This document shows positions 34,010 through 43,405 of a DNA stretch of 64,000 nt, one piece after another. The notes under the pieces were generated by a model, which saw only the letters and a list, made by a program, of their open reading frames with translations, did not search any database and was not told the DNA's origin. Location of the stretch: positions 1 through 64,000 of the forward strand of contig CAZTTO010000009.1 of the NCBI GenBank assembly GCA_964616465.1. The letters run 5' to 3'. The stretch is from JAFLBI01 sp964616465 (GTDB lineage Bacteria; Bacteroidota; Bacteroidia; Chitinophagales; Chitinophagaceae). Both the position numbers and the translations under genes were made by a program. Positions within the stretch are counted from its first letter, which is position 1; every line of letters begins with the position of its first letter.

Positions 34010-35815
34010 TTAATCAGGTTTCTTTCCTTCTAAAAAGCTATTCAGAGTAGAAATTTGAATTTGATCTTTTTCGTCCTTTTTTACATTAGAATTACTGTAA
34101 AAATTTTCAACAGATGCAAGTGCAGCATTTCCAAAAAGTTCCATATTCCTTCTTACATAAGCAGGTACATCCTCAAACTCATTGTTACTATCATCAGAAT
34201 TGAAATTGTACGTAAGGTTTCTGAGTTTTTGAATTCGTTCAGCCTGTTTCCTTTTCAGCTCTTCTGGATCCATTTCTTCTTCCCTCACAGCAAGAGGAGT
34301 TTTATTTTCCGGGGTTTGTATTGAAGGGGTAGACACTTCATCTTTTTCAATTAATTGAAAATCATTTTCAACAGAAGAATTGTTCTGAAATAAATTTGTT
34401 TGTTGCAATGATTGACTGAGTGGCCCAGATTCATTTGTTTCAGAGGCATACACCTGAGTTGGACGCTGCATTAAGCTTGGCTTTTCTACAAAATCAAACT
34501 GTAGTAAAGGATCAATAGAGGCAGCTGCATCTAATTTTTTTTCACTTTGATCGGAAATAACTTCATTGGTCACTTCAGGAGTAAGTTCAAAGTGTAATAC
34601 TGTATTTTCATATTCATCCGCAGAAATCTCTTGAACTGCTGATGGAGAAACCTCAGGCATAATATGTAATACCTGTTCATGGGTCGTGTATGATTGTCCA
34701 GTAAGATGCGGCATCCAAGTAGGTTCTTGACTTTCAACAACAGGAGCAGTTTGTTGAACAGGAGCAGTTGTTTGACCTAAGTCAAGCGTAACCACTTCTT
34801 TTTCTGGAACTGCTTGCTTAATAACTTCAGGCTTTTTGGAGAAAGGATCTGATGCATCAAAACCAGTTGCGATTAAAGTAATTCCAATTTTTTCTCCAAG
34901 TGACTGATCATAACCCATGCCAATAATAACATCGGTATGTTCACCTGCCTGCATACGTAAATAGCTACTAATGGTTTCCATTTCATCCATAGTACACTCA
35001 AACTCACCTTCGGCACTATTAATATTAACCAACACCCACTTAGCTCCACGTATATCACTATCGTTTAACAATGGCGAAGCCAAAGCTTCTTCAATTGCTA
35101 GTTGAGCTCTATTTTCTCCTTCTACAGAAGAACTTCCAAGAATTGCAACACCCCCGTTCTTCATTACTGTACATACATCCGCAAAATCAACTATAATATG
35201 ACCTTTACTATTAATAATATCGGTTATACATTTTGCAGCAGTTGCTAGTACATTATCGGCCTTACCAAATGCTTCTCGCATTTTTAGATTACCGTATTGC
35301 ATTCTCAGCTTATCATTACTTATAACTAACAATGTATCTACATGAGGCTTCAATTGATCAATACCTTGTTGAGCTTGTTGCATTCTTCTTGGCCCTTCAA
35401 ATCCAAATGGAGTAGTTACAATTCCAACAGTTAAAATACCAAGCTCTTTACAAACTTGTGCAATTACAGGAGCACCTCCAGTTCCTGTACCACCCCCCAT
35501 TCCAGCAGTGATAAAGGCCATCTTGGTATTAACTTCTAAAATCTTTTTTATTTCTTCTAAGCTTTCTTGAGTCGCCTTCATACCAATGTTAGGATCGGCA
35601 CCAGCACCTAGGCCTTGAGTTAAATGTGGTCCTAGTTGAATTTTATTAGGCACTTTGCTTTGTTCAAAAGCTTTAGCATCGGTATTACAAATAATGAAGT
35701 CAACGCCATGAATATCTTGTTCAAACATAAAGTTAACAGCGTTGCTACCTCCTCCGCCAACGCCTAACACTTTTATGATAGACGATTTTTGTTTGGGAAG
35801 ATCAAAATGAATCAT
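34010..35815 (-). CDS. ftsZ: Cell division protein FtsZ
   Basis: The tubulin-like GTPase that forms the division ring. The 601-residue protein has the GTPase core (about 12-320) with GGGTGTG at 107-113, then a very long acidic linker of about 230 residues. The FtsA-binding peptide DVPAYVRRN (549-557) is not at the end: 44 more residues follow. FtsZ of most bacteria is about 380-450 residues. It is the last dcw gene, 68 bases after ftsA, and is closed by a terminator. Confidence 0.97.
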   Translation of the reverse strand: MIHFDLPKQKSSIIKVLGVGGGGSNAVNFMFEQDIHGVDFIICNTDAKAFEQSKVPNKIQLGPHLTQGLGAGADPNIGMKATQESLEEIKKILEVNTKMAFITAGMGGGTGTGGAPVIAQVCKELGILTVGIVTTPFGFEGPRRMQQAQQGIDQLKPHVDTLLVISNDKLRMQYGNLKMREAFGKADNVLATAAKCITDIINSKGHIIVDFADVCTVMKNGGVAILGSSSVEGENRAQLAIEEALASPLLNDSDIRGAKWVLVNINSAEGEFECTMDEMETISSYLRMQAGEHTDVIIGMGYDQSLGEKIGITLIATGFDASDPFSKKPEVIKQAVPEKEVVTLDLGQTTAPVQQTAPVVESQEPTWMPHLTGQSYTTHEQVLHIMPEVSPSAVQEISADEYENTVLHFELTPEVTNEVISDQSEKKLDAAASIDPLLQFDFVEKPSLMQRPTQVYASETNESGPLSQSLQQTNLFQNNSSVENDFQLIEKDEVSTPSIQTPENKTPLAVREEEMDPEELKRKQAERIQKLRNLTYNFNSDDSNNEFEDVPAYVRRNMELFGNAALASVENFYSNSNVKKDEKDQIQISTLNSFLEGKKPD

Positions 35816-35883
35816 AAGTACGGTTTTAGGGTGTGCAGATTTTCTAGGGATTAATTTTTACTGAAACGACTATTACAAAAGAA

Positions 35884-37260
35884 TTATTTTGTAATGCTTT
35901 CATCTTCTTCCTGGAATAACTCAATGAGGTTATTCTTGAAGCTATCCCAGAATTTAGATTTCTTTCTTACCGGAGTAGTAGACTTTTGCTCTTCAATTAC
36001 AGGTGCAGATGGTGCAGTTTCTTCTGAGGCAGACTGTAGAGAAGAAGGGAAAGTTACTTTTTTAAATGTTTCTTCAAATTGCTTATGTCGCTGCTCATAA
36101 TCGCTATACCCTTTAAGAATTAGCCCTATACAAGTTGCGTACATAGGTTTTTTAAGTTCCTCAATATGGTTGGGCGACAAATGCTCATTTGGTAGACCAA
36201 TTCTAGCATTTAAACCAGTTATGAACTCAGTTAATTGAATTAAATGTTTCAACTGTGATCCACCTCCTGTAAGAATAACTCCGCCATTTAAAGCGCGGTT
36301 ATCTAAACCTACTTGCTTTAAATGATAGGTAACAAAATCAAGTATTTCACTCATTCTTGCCTGTATAATAGAAGCCAGATTCTTCATACTGATTTCTTTA
36401 GCAGGCATTCCTTTTAAGCCAGGTATAGTGATATACGCATTATTCTTTGTTTCATTTGCAAGAGCGCTACCAAATTGAACTTTCATGGCTTCGGCCTGCG
36501 TTCTTAAAACACCAAGCCCCATTCTGATATCATTGGTAATATTCTCACCACCAAAAGGAATAACTGCTGTATGTTTTAATATACCATCACAGAAAACGGC
36601 AAGATCACTGGTTCCACCGCCAATATCTAGTATAGCTACACCCGCTTCCAAATCTATATCACTCATAACGGCCGAAGCAGAAGCTAATGGCTGAAGAACA
36701 AGATCTTTCGTTGAAAGTCCGCTTCTTTCCACAGCACGATTGATATTTCTAATTGCGTTTCTATCTCCTGTAATGATATGGAAATTGGCCCCAACCTTTA
36801 CTCCATTATAGCCAACAGGATCTTTGATATTTTGATGGTTATCTACATGGAAATCTTGGGGAATTACCTCAATAATTTGGTCTCCAGCAGGAATGAATGT
36901 TTTACGTTGATTGTTGATCAACTGCTCAATTTCAAATTGCTTGATTTCTACTTCAGGATCCTGACGAACAATATCGCCCCTTGTTTGAAGACTTTTAATA
37001 TGCCTACCCGCTATGCCAACGTAGACTTCAGAAATTTCTAATTCTGGATTACTTTCTAAGCAATTTAGTAAAGCCTGTTGAATGGCTTTGATGGTTTGGT
37101 CAATATTTAAAACCTGACCATGAGCAACACCACTACTGTTTGCCCTTCCAAATCCTAAAATCTCTAGCTTCCCAAACTCATTTTTTCTTCCTGCAATGGC
37201 AGCAATTTTAGTAGTGCCTATATCAAGCCCTACAATAATGGGTGCTTCTGAGTGATTCAT
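35884..37260 (-). CDS. ftsA: Cell division protein FtsA
   Basis: The actin-like protein that tethers FtsZ to the membrane. From the ATG at 37260 it has 458 residues, with the phosphate-1 motif GLDIGTTK (11-18), the phosphate-2 motif LDIGGGTSDL near 207-216, and a C-terminal amphipathic region (DSFKNNLIELFQE) that would bind membrane. An upstream in-frame extension overlaps ftsQ and does not match the family. It follows ftsQ by 44 bases. Confidence 0.96.
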   Translation of the reverse strand: MNHSEAPIIVGLDIGTTKIAAIAGRKNEFGKLEILGFGRANSSGVAHGQVLNIDQTIKAIQQALLNCLESNPELEISEVYVGIAGRHIKSLQTRGDIVRQDPEVEIKQFEIEQLINNQRKTFIPAGDQIIEVIPQDFHVDNHQNIKDPVGYNGVKVGANFHIITGDRNAIRNINRAVERSGLSTKDLVLQPLASASAVMSDIDLEAGVAILDIGGGTSDLAVFCDGILKHTAVIPFGGENITNDIRMGLGVLRTQAEAMKVQFGSALANETKNNAYITIPGLKGMPAKEISMKNLASIIQARMSEILDFVTYHLKQVGLDNRALNGGVILTGGGSQLKHLIQLTEFITGLNARIGLPNEHLSPNHIEELKKPMYATCIGLILKGYSDYEQRHKQFEETFKKVTFPSSLQSASEETAPSAPVIEEQKSTTPVRKKSKFWDSFKNNLIELFQEEDESITK

Positions 37261-37304
37261 AGAGTATGTCTTTTTAGTTGTTTCAATTGGTACGAAATTC
37301 AATC

Positions 37305-38288
37305 TCACTCACCCCTCTTTTTCTGCATCACAGCCTTTGGAGGCAATGAATTAGATTTTGAGGTCCTCAATCTATTTGGAACGCCCACTTCACTTGTTTT
37401 ATTGTTAGAAGGCGTAAATCTTTTTTCAATTTCTTTTCCCTTTGTTGCTACTTGATTCATTGATAGTGAATCAATAGGTGAATCCACCATATTTAATGGA
37501 GGGGCTGATGGAGATAAAATACCTGATTTTTTTCTGGCCACTACCTGATTTTTGAATCTTAGGTCAATCTCTTTGTATTGATTCCATCCACCCTGAAGCC
37601 ATGCCTGTTTATAAAACGTAAATAGATTTGAAAATTTTTGTTCTAAATTGAGCGTAGAACCTAACAATATCATTTCATCTCCTAATACTGTCCACATTTC
37701 AAACTCTCCTTTAGAATTAATATGCACCTGAGCTATCTGAGCTACCCAAAAGCTATCTGCTGAAATGTATTGAACTAGCTCTAGCACTTGCTGCATTAAT
37801 ATACTGTCTGCTTGAGCTAATTTTTCTGAAATCATAGGGAAGCCAGTTATCACAGGTACGCGAGCTACACGCTCCTGACTTAACGGCAACCTTTGCCCAC
37901 TTTCGTCTACATAAAATGAATTGCCTTGCAGGTCCATCAAACGCACTATAGGATTCCTTTCTACAATATGAACATGCAGCTGATGTAAATTATTCATATA
38001 TAAATCAGCAGTATGTATCCATGGATTTTTTCTTAATTGTGCTTCCATTGCAAGCAAATCCATCTTTACAACTTCTTCTCCTTCGCGCGCCCCCATTCTC
38101 TCTAGTAAAGCTCTAATATCTTGTTCATTTAAGAAGAATACTCCCTCTGTTCCACCAATTTGTATAAATATATCTTGACAGATTTTTGTCTTTTTTTCTT
38201 TAAAAGCAAGTCCAGCAATTACCAATATACCCAGCCCTAGTATTGCCCATGTAACATTCATAGCTATTTGACGCCAACTAAGCTTCAT
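37305..38288 (-). CDS. ftsQ: Cell division protein FtsQ
   Basis: A bitopic divisome protein of 327 residues: a short cytoplasmic end, one transmembrane helix (11-29), a POTRA-type domain (about 35-110) and a beta domain. Residues after about 250 are low-complexity and basic, giving a longer tail than in Proteobacteria. It overlaps murC by 11 bases, placing it firmly in the dcw operon. The family assignment relies on position and topology because FtsQ is poorly conserved. Confidence 0.87.
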   Translation of the reverse strand: MKLSWRQIAMNVTWAILGLGILVIAGLAFKEKKTKICQDIFIQIGGTEGVFFLNEQDIRALLERMGAREGEEVVKMDLLAMEAQLRKNPWIHTADLYMNNLHQLHVHIVERNPIVRLMDLQGNSFYVDESGQRLPLSQERVARVPVITGFPMISEKLAQADSILMQQVLELVQYISADSFWVAQIAQVHINSKGEFEMWTVLGDEMILLGSTLNLEQKFSNLFTFYKQAWLQGGWNQYKEIDLRFKNQVVARKKSGILSPSAPPLNMVDSPIDSLSMNQVATKGKEIEKRFTPSNNKTSEVGVPNRLRTSKSNSLPPKAVMQKKRGE

Positions 38289-39693
38289 ACTTTTGTTTTA
38301 ACATATGAGCAATAGGTTGTACGCAAGTATCAATATCACCTGCACCAGCAAGCACAACTTTTGATATTTGATTAGATTGGATATAGTCTAGCAAATTATC
38401 TTTTCCAACAATTTCAACATGATTAGGCTGCTGGATTAATGTGGCTAACCACTCACTGGTAACTCCTTCTATTGGTTCTTCTCTAGCAGGATAAATTGGA
38501 AGCAATACAAGCTTGGGCACTCTTGATAATACTTCTGCAAAACCCGCTGCCTGATCTTTTGTTCTGCTAAACAAATGAGGTTGAAAAACCATCAAATAAT
38601 TTTCATTTGGATACAATTCTTCAACTCCTTGAATCAGTGCCCTTAACTCTTCTGGATGATGAGCGTAATCATCAATAACAAAACCTTCCTTCGATTTCCA
38701 TGCAAATTCAAAACGCCTCTTAATTCCCTTAAAGTTGGCAATAGCTTTTTTAATTAACTCATGTGAGATACCCAATTCAAGAGCTGCAGCAATTGCGGCT
38801 AAACTGTTCTCAACATTGTGCCAACCTCCCATATTCAATACAATATCCTTGATGCACCCATTAGGATAAACAACGTCGTAGTGATAAGCACCGTCAATAA
38901 TTCTTAAATGATTGGTACGTATATCGGCATTGATGTCAACGCCATAGGTAAGCTTATTTTTATTGGGAAAAAGCGACGACTCTAATTTGCTATTAACAAA
39001 AAGTTTACCTTCTTCTTTAATCAAGCCAGCGAATTCAACAAAAGCATCTCTAAAGGCTTCATTAGTTTTGTATATATCTAAATGATCTGGATCCATTGCA
39101 GAAATTACGGCAATGGAAGGTGATAATCGCAAGAAACTCCTATCATACTCATCCGCTTCAACAACTACAGTATTACTAGCAAATGAACTCCAATAATTAG
39201 TTCCATAATTGGTAGCAATACCTCCTAGAAAAGCATGACAACCATAGCTGCTGTCTCTAAGAATATGCGCTGTCATTGTTGATATAGTAGTTTTACCATG
39301 TGTTCCTGCTACACATATATTAGCGCTTGCCGCAGTTATCCATCCAAGCACTTCACTTCTCTTTGCCATTAATGTACTATGTTCTTCATAGTATTTTTTC
39401 CCAAGATGATTTTTAGGAATAGCTGGTGTAAAAATGACCAAATCTGGATTCTTGGGAATTAAGTTTATATCATCTTCAAAGGACACATCAATGCCTTCAG
39501 AAATCAGCTGCTCTGTAAGAACAGTTTTTGTTTTATCATAGCCTCCAACTATTGCACCTTTTGCATAAAAATATCTTGCTAGAGCGCTCATTCCAATACC
39601 TCCAATTCCCAAAAAGTAAACTTGGGGCTTCGAGGAAATATTAGTCCCACGCATCCATGATATAATTTGATCCTTAGTTGACAATTTTTCCAA
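38278..39693 (-). CDS. murC: UDP-N-acetylmuramate-L-alanine ligase
   Basis: MurC adds L-alanine to UDP-MurNAc in the cytoplasm. The 471-residue Mur ligase shows the N-terminal Rossmann motif GIGGIGMSA (29-37), ATP loop GTHGKTT (130-136) and the ADEYDRSF segment. It overlaps murG by 20 bases and ftsQ by 11. Confidence 0.97.
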   Translation of the reverse strand: MEKLSTKDQIISWMRGTNISSKPQVYFLGIGGIGMSALARYFYAKGAIVGGYDKTKTVLTEQLISEGIDVSFEDDINLIPKNPDLVIFTPAIPKNHLGKKYYEEHSTLMAKRSEVLGWITAASANICVAGTHGKTTISTMTAHILRDSSYGCHAFLGGIATNYGTNYWSSFASNTVVVEADEYDRSFLRLSPSIAVISAMDPDHLDIYKTNEAFRDAFVEFAGLIKEEGKLFVNSKLESSLFPNKNKLTYGVDINADIRTNHLRIIDGAYHYDVVYPNGCIKDIVLNMGGWHNVENSLAAIAAALELGISHELIKKAIANFKGIKRRFEFAWKSKEGFVIDDYAHHPEELRALIQGVEELYPNENYLMVFQPHLFSRTKDQAAGFAEVLSRVPKLVLLPIYPAREEPIEGVTSEWLATLIQQPNHVEIVGKDNLLDYIQSNQISKVVLAGAGDIDTCVQPIAHMLKQKYEA

Positions 39694-40777
39694 TTTTAGT
39701 TAGAATATCTTTTGCAATTTCCTTATCAGCATTACGATAACCTAGTGTTGATAATTTATGTTCTATATCCAATCGTTTTACGGAATCATTTCCTAATTGA
39801 ATGATTGCATCAACCAGTTGATTATTTACTTCATTATCTGCAATAAGTATAGCAGCATTTTGATTAGATAAATATTGTGCATTTGCTGTTTGATGATCCT
39901 CTGCCGCCAAAGGATAAGGCACAAGAATAGAGGGCTTCATCAATAATGTAATTTCTGTTACAGACATTGCACCTGCTCTAGAAACCACTAAGTCTGCAGC
40001 AGAAAATGCATCACCCATTTCATTTATAAAAGTACTTGACCAAATATTTTCTTGGCCCTTTGCTGATTGTTGGTACTTTTCAGAGTTGTATTTACCTGTC
40101 TGCCAAATAATTTGTATACCAGCTGCCTTTAATTTTGGCAACCCTTGCAAAATAGCCTCATTTATAGATCTTGCTCCTAAGCTTCCTCCAACAACTAATA
40201 CTGTTATTAAATTTTTATTTAATCCAAATTTTTCACATGCCTCTGCTTTGGGAATTGATTTCTCTATAATACTATTTCGAACAGGATTACCAGTTATTAT
40301 AATACTTTTCTTGGGGAAAAATTTTTCCATCCCATAACCAGATACATATACTGATATTGCTTTTTTGGCTAACCAAATATTTGCCTTACCTGCAAAAGAA
40401 TTACTCTCATGAATAAAAGTTGGAATGCCTTTCCATTGTGCATACCTCAATACTGGGAATGTTGAGTAACCACCCACACCAAAAGCACCATCTGGCTGAA
40501 ATGATTTAAAAATATGTCTGACCTGGAGAAAGCTTTTTATTAAATAGAAAGGGAGAAGAATATTCTTCCACCATTGCGCTCTTTGAAGTCCAACAATATC
40601 AAGTCCTTGTATTGAATACCCTGCTGCTGGAACTTTTTCCATTTCCATCTTACCTTTTGCTCCAACAAATAAAATTTCTACATCAGGTGCAAACAATTTA
40701 ATAGCATCTGCAACAGCTACCGCTGGAAATATATGACCACCTGTTCCACCACCTGCTATAATTATTCTTTTACTCAT
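39674..40777 (-). CDS. murG: UDP-GlcNAc:undecaprenyl-pyrophosphoryl-MurNAc-pentapeptide GlcNAc transferase
   Basis: MurG turns lipid I into lipid II at the inner face of the membrane. The 367-residue GT28 enzyme opens with GGGTGGHIFPA (9-19) and has the GGSLGA loop (about 196-201) and a DLVVSRAGAMS segment. It overlaps ftsW by four bases. Confidence 0.97.
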   Translation of the reverse strand: MSKRIIIAGGGTGGHIFPAVAVADAIKLFAPDVEILFVGAKGKMEMEKVPAAGYSIQGLDIVGLQRAQWWKNILLPFYLIKSFLQVRHIFKSFQPDGAFGVGGYSTFPVLRYAQWKGIPTFIHESNSFAGKANIWLAKKAISVYVSGYGMEKFFPKKSIIITGNPVRNSIIEKSIPKAEACEKFGLNKNLITVLVVGGSLGARSINEAILQGLPKLKAAGIQIIWQTGKYNSEKYQQSAKGQENIWSSTFINEMGDAFSAADLVVSRAGAMSVTEITLLMKPSILVPYPLAAEDHQTANAQYLSNQNAAILIADNEVNNQLVDAIIQLGNDSVKRLDIEHKLSTLGYRNADKEIAKDILTKIGKIVN

Positions 40778-42057
40778 GCAACAGAAGGATTTTGTTTATT
40801 CGTTGATTGAGTTAATTCGTTCCCTTCTAATTGTTCTACATTTCTTGCAACACTTAAAATAATTCCAATTGCAGCGCATGTAAATAAGAATGAGCTTCCA
40901 CCCATACTAATAAGTGGTAATGTAACTCCTGTAACAGGTACAAGATTTACGTTAACAGCCATATTTGCCATGGCTTGTATTACCAAAGTAAAACTCAAAG
41001 CAACAGCCAAGAATGCACCAAAAGCAAATGGACATCTTCTGAACAAATTGATACATCTAAATAGAAAAATTAAATATAATAATGCTACTCCCCCGCCTAT
41101 CATTAATCCATACTCTTCAATAATGATTGCATATATAAAGTCGTTATAGGCCTGAGGTAAGAAGTTTCTTTGTTCACTATTGCCAGGTCCTAACCCCATG
41201 AGTATGCCACCTTTTGCAATGGCTATTTTTGCTTGTTGCAATTGATAAGGATCCGATTCACCCGATTGATAAATAAAGTCCTGTGTACGTTTTACCCATG
41301 TACCTACTCGACCAAATGATTTCAACTTTTCAATTTTTCCCTTTTTGGCATTTTCTGCATCTAATGGATCATAGGTAAGAACTGCTATAGAAATAATAAT
41401 TGCAACTGGGATCATTGCAATCAATACCGTTAAGAATAAATGTGTGAACCTTACCCTTCCAATAAACATGAGTAACATAGAAGTAGCAGCTGTTAATAAG
41501 GCATTTGATAGGTTAGCAGGCATAATACATGCACAAATCAACAAAACCGGCCAAAGTACAGGCAAGAATCCCTTTTTAAAATCTTTAATTACATCTTGCT
41601 TTTTGCTCAGCAACCTCGATAAGTACATGAACAATGCAAGCTTTGCCAAATCACTGGTTTGTATTGTCATATCTATGACCGGCAGACGAATCCATCTACT
41701 TCCCTCATTTATTTTAACTCCAAAAAAAAGTGTATACAACAAGAGAGGAATAGAAATCCAAAATAAAAAAGTAGCAATTCTAGAAAAGAAAGTATAATTG
41801 ATTCTGTGAAGAAAATAAATGATCATTAAACCAATAAGTGTGAAAGAAATTTGCTTAAACAAATAAACACTTGTATTGCCTTTATGATACTTATAAGCTA
41901 AGGATCCAGTTGCACTATAAACAACAAGAATAGATATTAATGATAACAGCAATACAATTGCCCATATCATTCTATCTCCATGAGTACGCTTAAGTATTTG
42001 TTCTTTATTAAGCGTAGCAAATGCAATGTCCTTAATTTGTTGTACTTCCTCTTTCAC
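40774..42057 (-). CDS. ftsW: Peptidoglycan glycosyltransferase FtsW (SEDS family)
   Basis: The septal SEDS polymerase that works with FtsI. The 427-residue protein has about ten transmembrane segments after a roughly 30-residue cytoplasmic N-terminus. Family motifs include NEGSRWIR and GGSS near the end (SMGGSSFLF). It sits between murD (9-base gap) and murG (4-base overlap). A start nearer the first helix is possible because the first 28 residues are not conserved. Confidence 0.93.
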   Translation of the reverse strand: MKEEVQQIKDIAFATLNKEQILKRTHGDRMIWAIVLLLSLISILVVYSATGSLAYKYHKGNTSVYLFKQISFTLIGLMIIYFLHRINYTFFSRIATFLFWISIPLLLYTLFFGVKINEGSRWIRLPVIDMTIQTSDLAKLALFMYLSRLLSKKQDVIKDFKKGFLPVLWPVLLICACIMPANLSNALLTAATSMLLMFIGRVRFTHLFLTVLIAMIPVAIIISIAVLTYDPLDAENAKKGKIEKLKSFGRVGTWVKRTQDFIYQSGESDPYQLQQAKIAIAKGGILMGLGPGNSEQRNFLPQAYNDFIYAIIIEEYGLMIGGGVALLYLIFLFRCINLFRRCPFAFGAFLAVALSFTLVIQAMANMAVNVNLVPVTGVTLPLISMGGSSFLFTCAAIGIILSVARNVEQLEGNELTQSTNKQNPSVA

Positions 42058-42066
42058 TTTTCAGAA

Positions 42067-43404
42067 TTAAAGCTCTTTTACTGCATCTTTGAACTGCTGA
42101 CCCCTATCTTCATAATTTTTAAATAAATCAAAGCTTGCACAAGCAGGACTTAATAAAACCACATCATCTTTTTGTGCTAGCTTGAATGCTTGATTTACGG
42201 CTTTTTTAGCAGTATCGGCTTCAACAATAACCTTTACTTTATCCTTAAATGCATCAATAATTTTTTGATTATCTGTTCCAAGACAAACAATGGCCTTTAC
42301 TTTTTCAGAAACCAGTTCATCCAATAAAGAATAATCATTTCCTTTATCTACTCCTCCTAAAATGAGTATTGTAGGTTTATTCATACTTTCCAGTGCAAAC
42401 CATGTGCTGTTCACATTAGTTGCCTTACTATCGTTTATAAACTCTACACCTCGCACCATAGCTACAAATTCCATTCGATGTTCCAAACTATGAAAGTTTG
42501 TAACGGCATCTCGAATTTTTTCCTTTCTAATTCCCATAGTTGTTGCAGCAATTCCTGCAGCCATGGTATTATAGCCATTGTGTTTTCCTTTGAGTGCAAA
42601 GTCATAAATACTCATGCTTACTCTTTCTTCTTGGATGCGTAGCATCATTTGATCGCCTTTCATGTAGCCGCCTTTTTTTAATTCTTGTTTCATAGAGAAT
42701 GGTAATGGGTTAGAATGTATGGTTAGTATCTCAATTTGCTTAGTAATAACTTCATCGTCTAAGCAATAAATAAAATAGTCTGAACTGGTCTGATTTTGAA
42801 CAATCTTAAACTTACTGTTGATATAATTTTGAAATTGATAATTATATCTATCAAGATGATCTTCTGTAATATTCAATAGAATGGCAATGTCAGGACGGAA
42901 AGTATCAATATCATCTAATTGAAATGAACTAATTTCAGCGATATACCATTCAACGGGATTTTCAGCAACTTGTTTGGCAAATGAATAGCCAATATTTCCA
43001 ACCAAGGCACAATTAAAACCAGCAGTTTTACAAATATGATACAACAAAGAGGTAGTAGTACTTTTTCCATTACTACCCGTTATTGCTGCTACTTTGCTGT
43101 TTCCCTTATATCTAAATGCCAATTCAATTTCACTTATAATTTGAACACCTTTATTTCGAAGTGCTTGAATTATTGGTGAATTTTCAGGAATACCAGGACT
43201 TTTTACAATTAAATCTGCATCTAGTATCTTTTCTAGTGTATGACCCTTGTGCTCAAATTGAATTTGATATTGAAGAAGCTCTTGCTGGTAGTTATCTTTT
43301 AGGATAGCGCCATCAGACAAGAACACATCCCATCCTTGCTGCTTAGCAAGAATTGATGCGCCTACGCCACTTTCGCCACCCCCCAAAACAACTAATTTCT
43401 TCAT
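42067..43404 (-). CDS. murD: UDP-N-acetylmuramoylalanine-D-glutamate ligase
   Basis: MurD adds D-glutamate to the nascent stem peptide. The 445-residue ligase has a Rossmann-like start (VVLGGGESG, 5-13), ATP loop GSNGKST (110-116) and the central HRMEFVA segment. It starts one base before mraY ends in the operon. Confidence 0.96.
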   Translation of the reverse strand: MKKLVVLGGGESGVGASILAKQQGWDVFLSDGAILKDNYQQELLQYQIQFEHKGHTLEKILDADLIVKSPGIPENSPIIQALRNKGVQIISEIELAFRYKGNSKVAAITGSNGKSTTTSLLYHICKTAGFNCALVGNIGYSFAKQVAENPVEWYIAEISSFQLDDIDTFRPDIAILLNITEDHLDRYNYQFQNYINSKFKIVQNQTSSDYFIYCLDDEVITKQIEILTIHSNPLPFSMKQELKKGGYMKGDQMMLRIQEERVSMSIYDFALKGKHNGYNTMAAGIAATTMGIRKEKIRDAVTNFHSLEHRMEFVAMVRGVEFINDSKATNVNSTWFALESMNKPTILILGGVDKGNDYSLLDELVSEKVKAIVCLGTDNQKIIDAFKDKVKVIVEADTAKKAVNQAFKLAQKDDVVLLSPACASFDLFKNYEDRGQQFKDAVKEL

Positions 43405-43405
43405 A

